This document shows positions 44,044-54,169 of a DNA stretch of 64,000 nucleotides, piece by piece. The stretch's first letter is position 1, and each line of letters opens with the position of its first letter. A program made the translations under genes and the position numbers. The notes under the pieces are model-generated. The model was not told the DNA's origin and searched no databases. It saw nothing but the letters and a program-made list of their open reading frames with translations. Source of the stretch: Mesorhizobium sp. SOD10 (GTDB lineage Bacteria; Pseudomonadota; Alphaproteobacteria; Rhizobiales; Rhizobiaceae); assembly GCA_000824805.1 (NCBI GenBank), contig CCNA01000002.1, forward strand, positions 310,001 through 374,000, in the 5' to 3' direction.

Positions 44044-45417
44044 TCAACGCCGCGCCCTGCCGTCAAATTGACGAACCTCTCCCTCGCCGCCCGTCAGTAT
44101 CCGTTGCGGATTTCGGCTGAGGTCGGTCACCGCTTCCTCGATGCGGCTGATCGAGCGGCGGCTGTCCTGCACCAGCGCCTCGACGTTCTGCAGGCCCTGG
44201 CCGGAGAAGCGCGAGAGGTTGTCGACGATGGTGCCGAGACGGGAATTCAGCGTATCGGCCACCTGCTTGAAGGATTTCAGTGTCGCCCTGGCGTCGGCCA
44301 TCACACCGTTGGCCTCACCGGAGCCGAGGAGATTGTCGACCTTTTCGAGGATGCCGTCGACGCGCACCGAAGCGTCGTTGAGGCGCTGCGCAAGCTGGCG
44401 GGCATTCCTGATCGTATCGTCGATGTCGTCGGAGCGGCTGGCGATCTTGTCGGTGACCTTGGCTATGTCGGCGGCCGCCTTGTTGGCGCTGTCGCTCGCC
44501 TTCTGGATGTTGGCGAGCGCGGCGCGGACGTCATTCGGGTCGATGCCGTCCAGCACGCCGTTGACCTTGGCCAACGTCCCTTGCGTCTGCTTGGCGAAAT
44601 CATTGATCGAGCCGACCGCCGTGTTGACGTTGCCGATGACGGTATCGAACTGCTTCGAGGTTTCCTTCAGGTTCGCCGTCACCGTGTCGACATTGGCCAC
44701 AATGCTCTTGATCTGGTCCTTGTCGACGGAATTGAGCAGTCCTTCGGCGGCCTTCAGCGTGCTGTCCAGCCGGCCCGAGACGTTCTTCAGCTGATCCGAA
44801 AGCGAGCTCACCGCCGACAAGAACTTGTCGATACCGTCGGAATTCTTGGCCAGCGCATCCGAGAAGGTCTCGACATTCTTGACCGTCTGCGTCAGCGGGC
44901 CGCGAACATCCTTCGTGAAGCCTTCGAGCTCGCTTAGCACCTTGTCGGCGCGCGTGAAGATGTTCTGCGCCGTCTGCAGAAGGTTGGTGACCGCCGACGG
45001 ATTGGCGGTTATCTCGGGGATCCTGCCCTCTTTCTCCGCCTCGTCGAGCAGCTTCACTTCCTTGGGGTCGGCGCCCCGGAGTTCGATATTGGCTTGGCCG
45101 GTCAAGCCGGCCAGGCCGATATCGGCCTGTGTCGACTTGGTGATCGGCGTCATGCGGTCGATCTCGGTGTCGGCGATAGCCACCGTCGGATTGTCGACGT
45201 CGATGTAAACCCGTTTGACGTCACCGACCTTGACGCCATTGAACAGCACGAAGCTGCCACGGCCGAGGCCTGAGGCCGAGCCTGGAATGCGCACGCGCAG
45301 CATTGCCGTCTCGCCTCTGTCGCCGATCGCCGCGGTCCAATAGACGAAGGCGAAGGCCGCCAGGATCGCACCTAGCGTGAAGATGCCGACAATAATGTAG
45401 TTGGCTCTTGTTTCCAT
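44044..45417 (-). CDS. MCE-domain lipid-binding protein (MlaD-like)
   Basis: A 457-residue periplasmic protein anchored by one N-terminal helix (YIIVGIFTLGAILAAFAFVYW, about 7-27). One MCE domain follows: GSASGLGRGSFVLFNGVKVGDVKRVYID, then LAGLTGQANIELRGA. About 300 residues of coiled-coil helices, with many Asp/Asn/Thr heptads, form the C-terminal part. Hexameric MCE rings carry lipids between membranes. It is encoded between the ATPase (14 bases upstream) and the auxiliary lipoprotein. The long helical tail resembles the tube-forming PqiB/YebT helices more than the short MlaD. Confidence 0.92.
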   Translation of the reverse strand: METRANYIIVGIFTLGAILAAFAFVYWTAAIGDRGETAMLRVRIPGSASGLGRGSFVLFNGVKVGDVKRVYIDVDNPTVAIADTEIDRMTPITKSTQADIGLAGLTGQANIELRGADPKEVKLLDEAEKEGRIPEITANPSAVTNLLQTAQNIFTRADKVLSELEGFTKDVRGPLTQTVKNVETFSDALAKNSDGIDKFLSAVSSLSDQLKNVSGRLDSTLKAAEGLLNSVDKDQIKSIVANVDTVTANLKETSKQFDTVIGNVNTAVGSINDFAKQTQGTLAKVNGVLDGIDPNDVRAALANIQKASDSANKAAADIAKVTDKIASRSDDIDDTIRNARQLAQRLNDASVRVDGILEKVDNLLGSGEANGVMADARATLKSFKQVADTLNSRLGTIVDNLSRFSGQGLQNVEALVQDSRRSISRIEEAVTDLSRNPQRILTGGEGEVRQFDGRARR

Positions 45418-45431
45418 CGCCCCACTTATGG

Positions 45432-46244
45432 CTATGCGCGCGCTGCAAGATCAAGTTGCCGGGCGCGTTTTCCGCGGAAATAGGATTTCACCCACGGCTC
45501 CTCGCTCTTCAGCATGTCGTCGATCGTGCCTTCGACCAGCACCCGCTTCTTGCCGAGCACGGCGACGTGGTCGCAAGCAGTGAACAGCGTGTCGAGATCG
45601 TGCGTGACCATGTAGACCGTCAGGTCCATCGTGTCGCGCAGCTTGACGACAAGCTCGTCGAACTCGGCCGCGCTGATCGGATCGAGGCCGGAGGTCGGCT
45701 CATCGAGAAAGACGATGTCGGGATCGAGCGCAAGCGCGCGAGCGAGTGCCGCGCGCTTGATCATGCCGCCGGACAGCTCGGAGGGAAATTTCTGTGCGGC
45801 GTCGGCCGGCAATCCGACCAGCTCGATCTTGAGCATGGCGAGTTCGTCCATCAGCGCCTTCGGCAAGTCGAGATATTCGCGCATCGGCACCTGCACGTTC
45901 TCCAGCACCGTCAGCGCCGAAAACAGCGCGCCATGCTGGAAAAGGACGCCGAGCCGCATGTCGATGCGCAGGCGGTCGGCATCGCTTGCCTTGTCCACGT
46001 CGACGCCAAACAGGCTGATCGTCCCCGATTGCTTCGGCATCAGTCCCAATATCGTGCGCAGCAGCACCGATTTGCCGGCGCCCGAGGCGCCGACGAAGCC
46101 GAGGATTTCCCCGCGCTTGATGTCGAGCGAAAGCTTGTCGAGGATGAGCTTGTCGTCGATGGCGACGGTGACGTCGCGCACCGACAGCACGATCTCGCCG
46201 TCGTTCGGGTCCTGCGCTGCCGTGGCACCGTTGCCGTTCGCCAT
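45432..46244 (-). CDS. ABC ATPase of an Mla-type lipid transporter (MlaF-like)
   Basis: A 270-residue ATPase. Walker A GFVGASGAGKSVLLRTILGL, Q-loop MRLGVLFQHGALFSALTVLENVQVPMRE, signature PSELSGGMIKRAALARALALDP, Walker B IVFLDEPTSGLDPISA. LTVYMVTHDLDTLFTACDHVAVLGKKRVLVEGT ends the core. The Leu/Ser/Gly signature with Met-Ile-Lys-Arg is characteristic of MlaF. It starts one base after the permease stop and precedes the MCE gene. Confidence 0.93.
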   Translation of the reverse strand: MANGNGATAAQDPNDGEIVLSVRDVTVAIDDKLILDKLSLDIKRGEILGFVGASGAGKSVLLRTILGLMPKQSGTISLFGVDVDKASDADRLRIDMRLGVLFQHGALFSALTVLENVQVPMREYLDLPKALMDELAMLKIELVGLPADAAQKFPSELSGGMIKRAALARALALDPDIVFLDEPTSGLDPISAAEFDELVVKLRDTMDLTVYMVTHDLDTLFTACDHVAVLGKKRVLVEGTIDDMLKSEEPWVKSYFRGKRARQLDLAARA

Positions 46245-46245
46245 C

Positions 46246-47433
46246 TCAGAACCCGATCGCTGCGTAGAACATGGCGAAAAGCCCGTCGAGGATGATGACG
46301 ACGAAGATCGACTTCACCACCGAGGCGGTCACGTGCAGGCCAAGCGATTCGGCGCTGCCGCCGACCTTCATGCCTTCGACCGATGCGATGATGCCGATGA
46401 TCAGGGCCATGAACGGCGCCTTGATCAGGCCGGCGAAGATGGTGCTGAGATCGATGGCGACGCGCAGCCTGTCGATGAACGCTGCCGGCGCAATGTCGGA
46501 ATAGAGCCAGGCGGCGACGATGCCGCCGGCAAGGGCGGCAAAATTGGCGATGATGGTAAGGCATGGCAGCCCGATCACCAGCGCGACGAGCCGGGGAAAG
46601 ACCAGCACGCCGATCGGATTGAGGCCGATCACCTTCAGCGCGTCGACCTCCTCGCGCATCTTCATCGAGCCGATCTCGGCGGTGATGGCGCTGCCCGAAC
46701 GACCGGCGAGCATGATCGCCGTCATAAGCACGCCGAGCTCGCGCAGGATGAGCACGCCGACGAGGTCGACGACGAAGATGTTGGCGCCGAAATAGCTGAG
46801 CTGATAGGCGCCCTGCTGGGCGACGATGGCGCCGACAATGGCCGACATCAGCACCACCACCGGTATCGCGCCGACGCCCATGCGATCGATCTGGTTGAAG
46901 ATCGCGGCGGGATTGACCGCGTGACCGCGCCCGAGCTTCATCTGCGCGCCGCGGATCGTGGCGCCGAGGATGTTCATCGAGGCCAGGAAATCGTCGCGCA
47001 TCTCGTAAACGCGGCGGCCGACCAATTCCAGCGCGCGCAGGATGATGTTGGGCGGGCCGGCCGGCCCCGATTCGGGCTCGCGGCGAACCGCGTCGCCGAC
47101 GGCGCCAAGCAGGATAGAGGCGATCTCGCTCTGACCCTGCACATGGACCTCGACGCCTTTCTTCTCGAAGGCGCTGGCGAGCCGATCGATCAGCCAGGCG
47201 CCGGCCGTGTCCATCTTTTCGATGTGGGAAAGGTCGAGCACCAGTTGATTCGCGCCGCTTCTCTGCTCGATCTTTCGCATGTCGGCATCAACGGCCGCGA
47301 CGGTGCGCGTCGTCCACACACCTGAAAAAGCGCAGCCCAGCACGCCGCCTTCCTCGCCCACGGCAACGCGCGGCCGGCGCTCGGCCTCCCTGGCGGCCTC
47401 GCCGCTTGCGTCGCGTCTGCGGATGGTCAACAT
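46246..47433 (-). CDS. MlaE-type lipid ABC permease with N-terminal STAS domain
   Basis: A 395-residue fusion. Residues 1-115 form a STAS-like domain (LVLDLSHIEKMDTAGAWLIDRLASAFEKKGVEVHVQG), which in E. coli is the separate protein MlaB. The rest is an MlaE permease: MNILGATIRGAQ, IDRMGVGAIPVVVLMSAIVGAIVAQQGAYQL, LVGVLILRELGVLMTAIMLAGRSGSAITAEIGSM (the EQuAl-like loop) and LPCLTIIANFAALAGGIVAAWLY. Such STAS-MlaE fusions occur in alphaproteobacteria and plastids. First gene of the four-gene lipid transport operon; AGGACG precedes the start. Confidence 0.93.
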   Translation of the reverse strand: MLTIRRRDASGEAAREAERRPRVAVGEEGGVLGCAFSGVWTTRTVAAVDADMRKIEQRSGANQLVLDLSHIEKMDTAGAWLIDRLASAFEKKGVEVHVQGQSEIASILLGAVGDAVRREPESGPAGPPNIILRALELVGRRVYEMRDDFLASMNILGATIRGAQMKLGRGHAVNPAAIFNQIDRMGVGAIPVVVLMSAIVGAIVAQQGAYQLSYFGANIFVVDLVGVLILRELGVLMTAIMLAGRSGSAITAEIGSMKMREEVDALKVIGLNPIGVLVFPRLVALVIGLPCLTIIANFAALAGGIVAAWLYSDIAPAAFIDRLRVAIDLSTIFAGLIKAPFMALIIGIIASVEGMKVGGSAESLGLHVTASVVKSIFVVIILDGLFAMFYAAIGF

Positions 47434-47510
47434 GGCGTCCTGTTTAGCGTGACGGGACTGGCGTGTCGATTTGCCGGCAGGCCGGTGTCGCGCTGCCGGA
47501 GAAGAAAATT

Positions 47511-48494
47511 ATGACGCGTGTCATTTCGGTCGAAATGGAGCGATTCCCGATCGCCGGCACCTTCACCATCTCACGCGGGTCCAAAACCGAGGCCGAAGTC
47601 ATCACCGTAACGATCTCTGAAGAGGGACGTTCCGGGCGCGGCGAGTGCGTGCCTTACAAGCGCTACGGCGAGACAGTAGAGGGTGTGCGCGCGGCCATCG
47701 AGGCCATGCGCGATCCGATCGTTGCCGGCATCGACCGGACCGCTTTGCTGGCGGTCATGCCCGCGGGCGCCGCGCGAAACGCCATCGATTGCGCGCTTTG
47801 GGACCTGGAAGCCAAGCTGACCGGCACGCCGGTGGCGGCGGCGATCGGCGTTCTTCCGGCGAGGCCACTGGAAACCGCCTATACACTGTCGCTCGCCGAG
47901 CCGGAGGCCATGGCGGCGCAGGCACGCGCCAACGCCATGCGGCCTTTGCTCAAGGTGAAGATCGGCGGCGACAATGACATGGCGAGAATCCGCGCGGTCA
48001 CCGCAGCCGCCCCTCAAAGCCGCATCATCCTCGATGCCAATGAGGGCTGGACGCACGAGACTGTCGAGGCGAACCTTGCCTTCGCCGCGCAGCACGGCAT
48101 AGCGCTTGTCGAACAGCCGCTGCCGGCGGGCAAGGACGACATCCTGCGCCGGATCGCGCATCCGGTGCCGGTCTGCGCCGACGAAAGCGTGCACGCGGCA
48201 AAGAACCTCGATGCGCTGGTCGGCCTCTACGACGCCGTCAACATCAAGCTCGACAAATCCGGCGGCCTGACCGAGGCGCTGACATTGCGCGACCGTGCGC
48301 GCGACCTGGGCTTCGGCATCATGGTGGGCTGCATGGTCGGCACCTCGCTCGCCATGGCACCGGCGGTGCTCCTGGCGCAGGACGCGGACTTCGTCGACCT
48401 CGACGGTCCGCTGCTGCTCGCGCGTGACCGCGAGCCCGGCCTCGTCTACCAGGGGTCGCTCGTCTCACCGCCTGAGCGGGCGCTCTGGGGCTGA
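47511..48494 (+). CDS. Enolase-superfamily dipeptide epimerase / N-acetyl-D-Glu racemase (DgcA-like)
   Basis: A 327-residue enolase-superfamily enzyme of the muconate lactonising subgroup. Catalytic Lys in LLKVKIGGDND, metal ligands in IILDANEGW, LVEQPLPAG and PVCADESVHAAKN, and the second Lys in NIKLDKSGGLTEAL. The N-terminal capping domain has FPIAGTFTISRGSKTEAEVI. This set is typical of L-Ala-D/L-Glu epimerases and of DgcA-type racemases; sequence alone does not decide between them. GGAGAAG precedes the ATG. Its 3' end overlaps the convergent MFS gene by 30 bases. Confidence 0.88.
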   Translation: MTRVISVEMERFPIAGTFTISRGSKTEAEVITVTISEEGRSGRGECVPYKRYGETVEGVRAAIEAMRDPIVAGIDRTALLAVMPAGAARNAIDCALWDLEAKLTGTPVAAAIGVLPARPLETAYTLSLAEPEAMAAQARANAMRPLLKVKIGGDNDMARIRAVTAAAPQSRIILDANEGWTHETVEANLAFAAQHGIALVEQPLPAGKDDILRRIAHPVPVCADESVHAAKNLDALVGLYDAVNIKLDKSGGLTEALTLRDRARDLGFGIMVGCMVGTSLAMAPAVLLAQDADFVDLDGPLLLARDREPGLVYQGSLVSPPERALWG

Positions 48495-49679
48495 ACGCGC
48501 GGCCAGCCCGATCAGCGCCACGCCGATGATCGCGATCGGGATCATCGCCCAGAAACCCTCGACGCCCAGGTGGTCATAGAGCGGGCCGGAAGCGAGTGTC
48601 ACCGCCGCCATGAAGAAGCCGTTGAAAAAGTAGGCGATGCCTTGCGCCGCACCGGTGCGCTCCTCGGAAACCGTCTCGCCGATCATCTTCTGCAGGCCGA
48701 TCAGCACCATCGCCACCGACACCGAATGCAGCGACTGGACAAGAAAGAAGCCGGTGACGCCAAGCCCAAGCGGCCAGACCAGCGGAAACGCGACCCAGCG
48801 CACGATCGAACCGATACCGGCGATCACCATCACTCTGACCACCGAGACCGAAGCAAAAATACGGTTGAAGAACAGGAACATGCAGACTTCGCAGACCACG
48901 CCCCAGGCCCAGAGCATGCCGACGACGGAATCGCCGATGCCGATCGACTTCCAATAGATCGAGACAAAGCCGTAGAGAAATGCGTGGCTGGCGGTGATGA
49001 TGCCGACGCCGAGCGTGAAATAGAGGAAATAGCCGTTGAACAGGCTCGGCGCCTTATGCTGGATCTCGGTGGCGGACAGCGGCGAGGCCTTGCGAGGCCG
49101 CCCCATGCGCGGCGCTGCCACTGCCGCGGCCAGGGCCGCGCCGAGCGCGATGAAGATGATGACCGGAACCGCCTGCGGGCCCGTGGCCGCCAGGATGAAG
49201 CCGCCCACGATATTGGCGCCGAGATAGGAGATCGAGCCCCATTTGCGCATCGCCGTGTAGTTCGAGCCGAAGCGGCGCACGCCCGACAGCGCCAGCGAAT
49301 CGGCCATCGGCGAATGCGGCGTCCAGACGATCGTAAACAGCAGCGACACGGCAAGCACGATCGCGTAGGTGGCCGGCAGGAAATAGCCGGCCGAGACGAC
49401 CATCGAGGCCGCGACCAGCGCGATGTAGACATTGGCGCGGTCCTTCGTCCGGTCGGCAAGCGCCGTCAGCATCGGCGTCGTCACCACGCGCAGGGACATC
49501 GGCGCCGCCAGGATGACGGCGATCTGCTCGGCATGAAACCCTTTTGCCTGCAGCCAGAGCGGAAAATAAGGCAGATGTGTGCCCTGCGACACGAACAAGG
49601 TCGCAAAGATCAGGCTCATGCGCAGTTCGAAATGGCTGGGCTTGACGAGTTGCTCGGGCGACAGGGGCGGCAGCGACAT
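48465..49679 (-). CDS. MFS transporter (nucleoside/phenylpropionate-permease-like)
   Basis: A 404-residue transporter with about 12 helices. The N-terminus SLIFATLFVSQGTHLPYFPLWLQAKGFHAEQIAVILAAP resembles the MFS_1-like/HcaT/NupG group. Further features are LRVVTTPMLTALADRTKDR, YTAMRKWGSISYLGANIVGGFIL and GISY-type loop sequences. The ATG at 49679 is preferred to a TTG at 49691. The C-terminal 10 codons overlap the epimerase gene in the other direction. Substrate unknown; uptake of an organic acid or dipeptide related to the epimerase is conceivable. Confidence 0.88.
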   Translation of the reverse strand: MSLPPLSPEQLVKPSHFELRMSLIFATLFVSQGTHLPYFPLWLQAKGFHAEQIAVILAAPMSLRVVTTPMLTALADRTKDRANVYIALVAASMVVSAGYFLPATYAIVLAVSLLFTIVWTPHSPMADSLALSGVRRFGSNYTAMRKWGSISYLGANIVGGFILAATGPQAVPVIIFIALGAALAAAVAAPRMGRPRKASPLSATEIQHKAPSLFNGYFLYFTLGVGIITASHAFLYGFVSIYWKSIGIGDSVVGMLWAWGVVCEVCMFLFFNRIFASVSVVRVMVIAGIGSIVRWVAFPLVWPLGLGVTGFFLVQSLHSVSVAMVLIGLQKMIGETVSEERTGAAQGIAYFFNGFFMAAVTLASGPLYDHLGVEGFWAMIPIAIIGVALIGLAARSAPERPLRR

Positions 49680-49863
49680 GAATCGATCCAATTACGCTGC
49701 AGTCGACGGCCTGCAACGCGTCTCGATCCCTAACATGCAGCAAGGCGCGGCGGAACTGGCTGGATCAATCGATCGGCGGCAAAGCTGTTGACGAACCGGG
49801 CCGGGAGCGCCGCACGTCGGCACGACGAAGGCGGCAGGCTGAACCGGGGACGGACGGCTGCGT

Positions 49864-50694
49864 TCAGGCCGCCTGAGCCGCCCTGCCCTTGAGGTCGATG
49901 ATGTCGACCGGCACCAGCACATCCTTGCCGGCCGAAGCTTCGGGCAGCACATGCGCCCAGGTCAGGATCTCCATGCGGCCGTCGAAGTGCTCTACAACCG
50001 CCGTGCAGCTTTCCACCCAGTCCCCGGTGTTGATGTACTGCACGTCGCCATAGCTTTCTATGGCGGCATGATGGATGTGGCCGCAGATCACGCCGTCGAC
50101 ATGCGAGCGCCGCGCTTCCTCCGAAAGCACCGTCTGGAACGAACCGATGAAGTTCACCGCCTTCTTCACCTTGACCTTGGCCCAGGACGAGAACGACCAG
50201 TAAGGCAGGCCGAGGAGGTGGCGCAGCTTGGTCACGACGCGGTTGATTAGCATCGCCGTGTCATAGGCATAGTCGCCGAGATAGGCGAGCCAGCGCTGGT
50301 TGTGCACCACCGTGTCGAACTGATCGCCATGGATGACCAGCAGGCGCCGGCCGTCCGCGGTCTCGTGGATGGCGCGGTCGGCGACGACGATGCCGCCGAA
50401 ATGCACGCCCTGGAACTGGCGGGCGAATTCGTCGTGATTGCCGGCGATATAGGTGATCGAAGCGCCCTTGCGCGCCTTGCGCAGCAGCTTCTGCACCACG
50501 TCGTTGTGGCTCTGCGGCCAATGCCAGCTGCGCCGCAGCCGCCAGCCGTCGACGATATCGCCGACCAGATAGATGATCTCGGCATCGTGATGCCGCAGGA
50601 AATCGATCAGGAAATCGGCCTTGGCCGCTTTCGAGCCGAGATGCACGTCGGAAATAAACAGGGCGCGGAAAGTGCGGGGCTCTGGGTTTGACAT
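49864..50694 (-). CDS. UDP-2,3-diacylglucosamine diphosphatase-like metallophosphoesterase (LpxH-like)
   Basis: A 276-residue calcineurin-like phosphoesterase. Metal-site motifs in order: LFISDVHLGSKAAKADF (DxH), IIYLVGDIVDGWRL (GDxxD), ITYIAGNHDEFARQ (GNHD), LLVIHGDQF and DGVICGHIHHAAIE (GHxH). It resembles the LpxH-type hydrolases of lipid A synthesis, though many Rhizobiales use LpxI instead, so another phospho-substrate is possible. The true start at 50694 follows AAAGGG; a longer frame to 51231 runs into the divergent SDR gene and is rejected. Confidence 0.88.
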   Translation of the reverse strand: MSNPEPRTFRALFISDVHLGSKAAKADFLIDFLRHHDAEIIYLVGDIVDGWRLRRSWHWPQSHNDVVQKLLRKARKGASITYIAGNHDEFARQFQGVHFGGIVVADRAIHETADGRRLLVIHGDQFDTVVHNQRWLAYLGDYAYDTAMLINRVVTKLRHLLGLPYWSFSSWAKVKVKKAVNFIGSFQTVLSEEARRSHVDGVICGHIHHAAIESYGDVQYINTGDWVESCTAVVEHFDGRMEILTWAHVLPEASAGKDVLVPVDIIDLKGRAAQAA

Positions 50695-50815
50695 CACGAT
50701 TTTACCCTTTGCTTTCGCGTGCCTATGCCCCGATTCATGCAACAACCGTATGACGGTTGCGGTTGGTCCAGCCCAGGCGCTAGCCTGCGCGACCAACGCA
50801 TCAGGAGAAATCACC

Positions 50816-51595
50816 ATGGATCTCGGCATTCGCGGCAAGAAGGCCATCGTCTGCGCTTCGAGCAAGGGACTCGGAAAGGGCTGCGCCATGGCGCTGGCCG
50901 AGGCCGGTGTCGACCTCGTCGTCAACGGTCGCAACGCCGAGCTTCTGGCCGGGACCGCCGCTGAAATTCGCGAAAAGTTCGGCGTCAAGGTGATCGAGGT
51001 CGCCGGCGACGTGTCGAAGCCCGAGGTGCAGAAGGCGCTGCTTGCCGCCTGCCCCGACCCGGACATCCTGGTCAACAACAATGGCGGCCCGCCGCTGCGC
51101 GACTTCCGTGAGCTCGACCGCGCCAAGATCCTCGAGGGTGTGACCCAGAACATGGTTACGCCGATCGAGCTGATCCAGGCGGTGATCGACGGCATGGCCA
51201 AGCGCGGCTTCGGCCGCATCGTCAACATCACTTCGCTGTCGGTTTACGTGCCGATCCCCGGCCTCGACCTGTCGTCGGGCGCCCGCGCCGGCCTGACGTC
51301 TTTCCTCGCCGGCGTGGCGCGCACTGTGGTCGACCGCAACGTGACCATCAACAGCCTTTTGCCCGGCAAGCTCGATACCGACCGTCTGCGCGGCCCGCAT
51401 GAGGCCGGCACTCCGGAAGATCCGGCCGCGGCCGCCGCGCGCAAGGCCCGCATCAGCGCCGACGTGCCGGCGAAACGTCTCGGCACACCGGAGGAATTCG
51501 GCCAGATCTGCGCCTTCCTGTGCTCGGTCCATGCCGGCTATCTCACGGGCCAGAACATCCCGGTCGATGGCGGCCTCTACGTCAGCGCATTCTGA
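50816..51595 (+). CDS. SDR-family protein lacking the canonical Tyr/Lys pair
   Basis: A 259-residue short-chain dehydrogenase/reductase fold. Nucleotide-binding region AIVCASSKGLGKGCAMALAEAG, with Ser in place of the usual Gly/Thr positions; Asn motif DILVNNNGGPP; strand-5 Ser140 in IVNITS. At the expected YxxxK position it reads LDLSSGARAGL, so Tyr is replaced by Ser153 and Lys by Arg157. The C-terminus (GTPEEFGQICAFLCS, then LTGQNIPVDGG) is normal. It may be a reductase with a different catalytic set, or a non-catalytic binder. Strong AGGAGA ribosome site. Divergent from the phosphoesterase gene. Confidence 0.88.
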   Translation: MDLGIRGKKAIVCASSKGLGKGCAMALAEAGVDLVVNGRNAELLAGTAAEIREKFGVKVIEVAGDVSKPEVQKALLAACPDPDILVNNNGGPPLRDFRELDRAKILEGVTQNMVTPIELIQAVIDGMAKRGFGRIVNITSLSVYVPIPGLDLSSGARAGLTSFLAGVARTVVDRNVTINSLLPGKLDTDRLRGPHEAGTPEDPAAAAARKARISADVPAKRLGTPEEFGQICAFLCSVHAGYLTGQNIPVDGGLYVSAF

Positions 51596-51756
51596 CCGCT
51601 GCCGATCCAAAAGGCTTGAGGCTCACAGCCCAACCATCTGGAATCGATTGATTATTTTCGCTCCGGCATTGTGAAGGCCGGAGCCCGCTATTTGCCGTCG
51701 CGAAAACTCTTCGCCGCATGCTAAAAGGCTCCAAATCAGGAACAGGGAGGGCCGGG

Positions 51757-54081
51757 ATGGACGGCGAGAACAAGAAAACGGCCCGGTCGGACCTCGACGA
51801 GGCCGCTCTCTTCTTCCACAAGCACCCGACCCCGGGAAAGCTCGAGATCCAGGCGACGAAGCCGCTCGGCAACCAGCGCGACCTGGCGCTGGCCTATTCG
51901 CCGGGCGTGGCCGCGCCCTGCCTCGAGATCCGCGATGATCCGGCGACCGCCGCCGACTACACTGCGCGTGCCAATCTCGTCGGCGTCGTCTCCAATGGCT
52001 CCGCCGTGCTTGGATTGGGCAATATCGGCCCGCTCGCCTCCAAGCCGGTGATGGAAGGCAAGGCGGTGCTGTTCAAGAAATTCGCAGGCATCGACGTCTT
52101 CGACATCGAGATCGACGCGCCCGAGATCGACCGCATGGTGGAAACCGTCGCCGCGCTCGAGCCGACTTTCGGCGGCATCAATCTCGAGGACATCAAGGCG
52201 CCGGAATGTTTCGAGGTCGAGGAGCGGCTGAAGGCCCGCATGGGCATTCCGGTCTTCCACGACGACCAGCATGGTACCGCGATCATCGTCGCCGCCGCGG
52301 TGCTCAACGGGCTGGAACTGGCCGGCAAGGCGATTTCCGACATCAAGATCGTCACATCCGGCGCGGGTGCGGCCGCACTTGCCTGTCTCAACCTCTTGGT
52401 CTCCCTCGGCGCCAAAGTCGAAAACATCTGGGTCACCGACCGTTTCGGCGTTGCCTACAGGGGCCGCGTCGAGGAGATGGATCGCTGGAAAGACCCTTAT
52501 GTGAAGGACACCGAGGCACGCACACTGGCCGATGTCATTCCCGGCGCCGACGTGTTTCTCGGCCTCTCCGCCGCCGGCGTGCTGAAGCCGGAGCTCTTGC
52601 AGCATATGGCGCCGAAACCGCTGATCCTGGCTTTGGCCAATCCCAATCCCGAGATCATGCCGGAAGCGGCCCGCGCCGCCCGGCCGGACGCCATGATCTG
52701 CACCGGCCGCTCGGATTTTCCCAACCAAGTCAACAACGTGCTCTGCTTTCCTTACATCTTCCGCGGCGCGCTCGATTGCGGCGCCAGCGCCATCAACGAG
52801 GAGATGAAGATGGCGGCCGTGCGGGCGATCGCCGCCCTTGCCCGTGAAGAGCCTTCCGATGTCGCGGCGCGCGCCTATTCCGGCGAGACGCCGATATTCG
52901 GTCCCGATTTCCTGATCCCCTCGCCCTTCGATCCGCGCCTGATCCTGCGCATCGCGCCGGCAGTAGCGAAGGCTGCCTGCGATACCGGCGTCGCGACGCG
53001 GCCGATCGCCGACTTTGCCGCCTATATCGACAAGCTCAACCGCTTCGTCTTCCGCTCCGGCCTGGTGATGAAGCCGGTGTTCTCCTCGGCCAAGACATCG
53101 AGCGCCAAGCGCGTCATCTATGCCGATGGCGAGGACGAGCGCGTGCTGCGCGCCGCGCAGGTTGTGCTGGAGGAAGGCATCGCCGAACCGACCCTGATCG
53201 GCCGTCCGCATGTGGTGGAGGTCCGTCTGAAGCGTTACGGCCTGCGCATCCGGCCGGGTGTCGATTTCGCTTTGATCAATCCGGAAGACGATCCGCGTTA
53301 CCGCCACTATGTCGACCTCCTGATCGAGCTTGCCGGCCGCCGCGGCATCACGACGGAAGCCGCCCGCACCATGGTGCGCACCAACAATACGGTTATCGCC
53401 GCTCTTGCGCTGAAGCGAGGTGACGCGGATGCGATGATTTGCGGCCTCGAAGGCCGCTTCGAGCGGCATCTGCGCAATGTCAACCTGATCATCGGGCCTC
53501 GCGCCGGCATCAAGGACCGGGACCTGTCGACATTGTCGATGCTGATCTCGCAGCGCGGCATCATCTTCCTCACCGACACGCATGTCTCGGTCGATCCCAC
53601 CGCGGAAGAAATCGCCGAGATGACGGTGCTCGCGGCCGAGGAAATCCAGCGTTTCGGCATCGAGCCGAAGGCAGCGCTTCTGTCGCATTCGGATTTCGGC
53701 TCACGCGATTCACCCGGCGCGCTGAAGATGCGCCAGGCCGCGGCGATCCTGGCTCGGATCGCCCCGGACCTGCAGTGCGATGGCGAGATGCATGCCGATA
53801 CCGCTTTGTCGGAGCATCTGCGCCAACGCGTCTACCCGCATTCGCGGCTGAAAGGCGAAGCCAATCTGCTGGTTTTCCCGAACCTCGACTCGGCCAACAT
53901 CACGTTGACGGCGCTGCGCGCCATGATGGACGCGCTGCATGTCGGACCGATCCTGCTCGGCACCGACAAGCCCGCGCACATATTGACGCCGTCGGTGACC
54001 TCGCGCGGCGTCGTCAACATGACCGCGCTTGCCGTTGTCGAGGCCGCGCATAAGGCGCAAGCGCTTGTCGACCTGAATTGA
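51757..54081 (+). CDS. dme: Malic enzyme with C-terminal phosphotransacetylase-like domain (Dme type)
   Basis: Oxidatively decarboxylates malate to pyruvate. 774 residues: an N-terminal malic domain ([63 protein letters not shown]) and an NAD(P) domain ([21 protein letters not shown]). The C-terminal phosphotransacetylase-like region runs from about 440 ([48 protein letters not shown]). The N-terminus [24 protein letters not shown] resembles the NAD-linked Dme of Sinorhizobium more than NADP-linked Tme, recalled from family knowledge. The PTA part is regulatory in such enzymes. GGGAGGG precedes the ATG at 51757. Confidence 0.85.
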   Translation: MDGENKKTARSDLDEAALFFHKHPTPGKLEIQATKPLGNQRDLALAYSPGVAAPCLEIRDDPATAADYTARANLVGVVSNGSAVLGLGNIGPLASKPVMEGKAVLFKKFAGIDVFDIEIDAPEIDRMVETVAALEPTFGGINLEDIKAPECFEVEERLKARMGIPVFHDDQHGTAIIVAAAVLNGLELAGKAISDIKIVTSGAGAAALACLNLLVSLGAKVENIWVTDRFGVAYRGRVEEMDRWKDPYVKDTEARTLADVIPGADVFLGLSAAGVLKPELLQHMAPKPLILALANPNPEIMPEAARAARPDAMICTGRSDFPNQVNNVLCFPYIFRGALDCGASAINEEMKMAAVRAIAALAREEPSDVAARAYSGETPIFGPDFLIPSPFDPRLILRIAPAVAKAACDTGVATRPIADFAAYIDKLNRFVFRSGLVMKPVFSSAKTSSAKRVIYADGEDERVLRAAQVVLEEGIAEPTLIGRPHVVEVRLKRYGLRIRPGVDFALINPEDDPRYRHYVDLLIELAGRRGITTEAARTMVRTNNTVIAALALKRGDADAMICGLEGRFERHLRNVNLIIGPRAGIKDRDLSTLSMLISQRGIIFLTDTHVSVDPTAEEIAEMTVLAAEEIQRFGIEPKAALLSHSDFGSRDSPGALKMRQAAAILARIAPDLQCDGEMHADTALSEHLRQRVYPHSRLKGEANLLVFPNLDSANITLTALRAMMDALHVGPILLGTDKPAHILTPSVTSRGVVNMTALAVVEAAHKAQALVDLN

Positions 54082-54169
54082 AGCGGCGCCAAAGCGCAGT
54101 TGCAGACTAGCGAAGGTTTAACCACGAACGCGTTAGCTTTCCGGCCACGGGCAATCGGGATCCAGGCTG

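Noticed and set aside
49864..51231. 455-codon version of the LpxH-like protein
   Set aside because: The N-terminal 180 residues are antisense to the SDR gene; the family start and ribosome site are at 50694.
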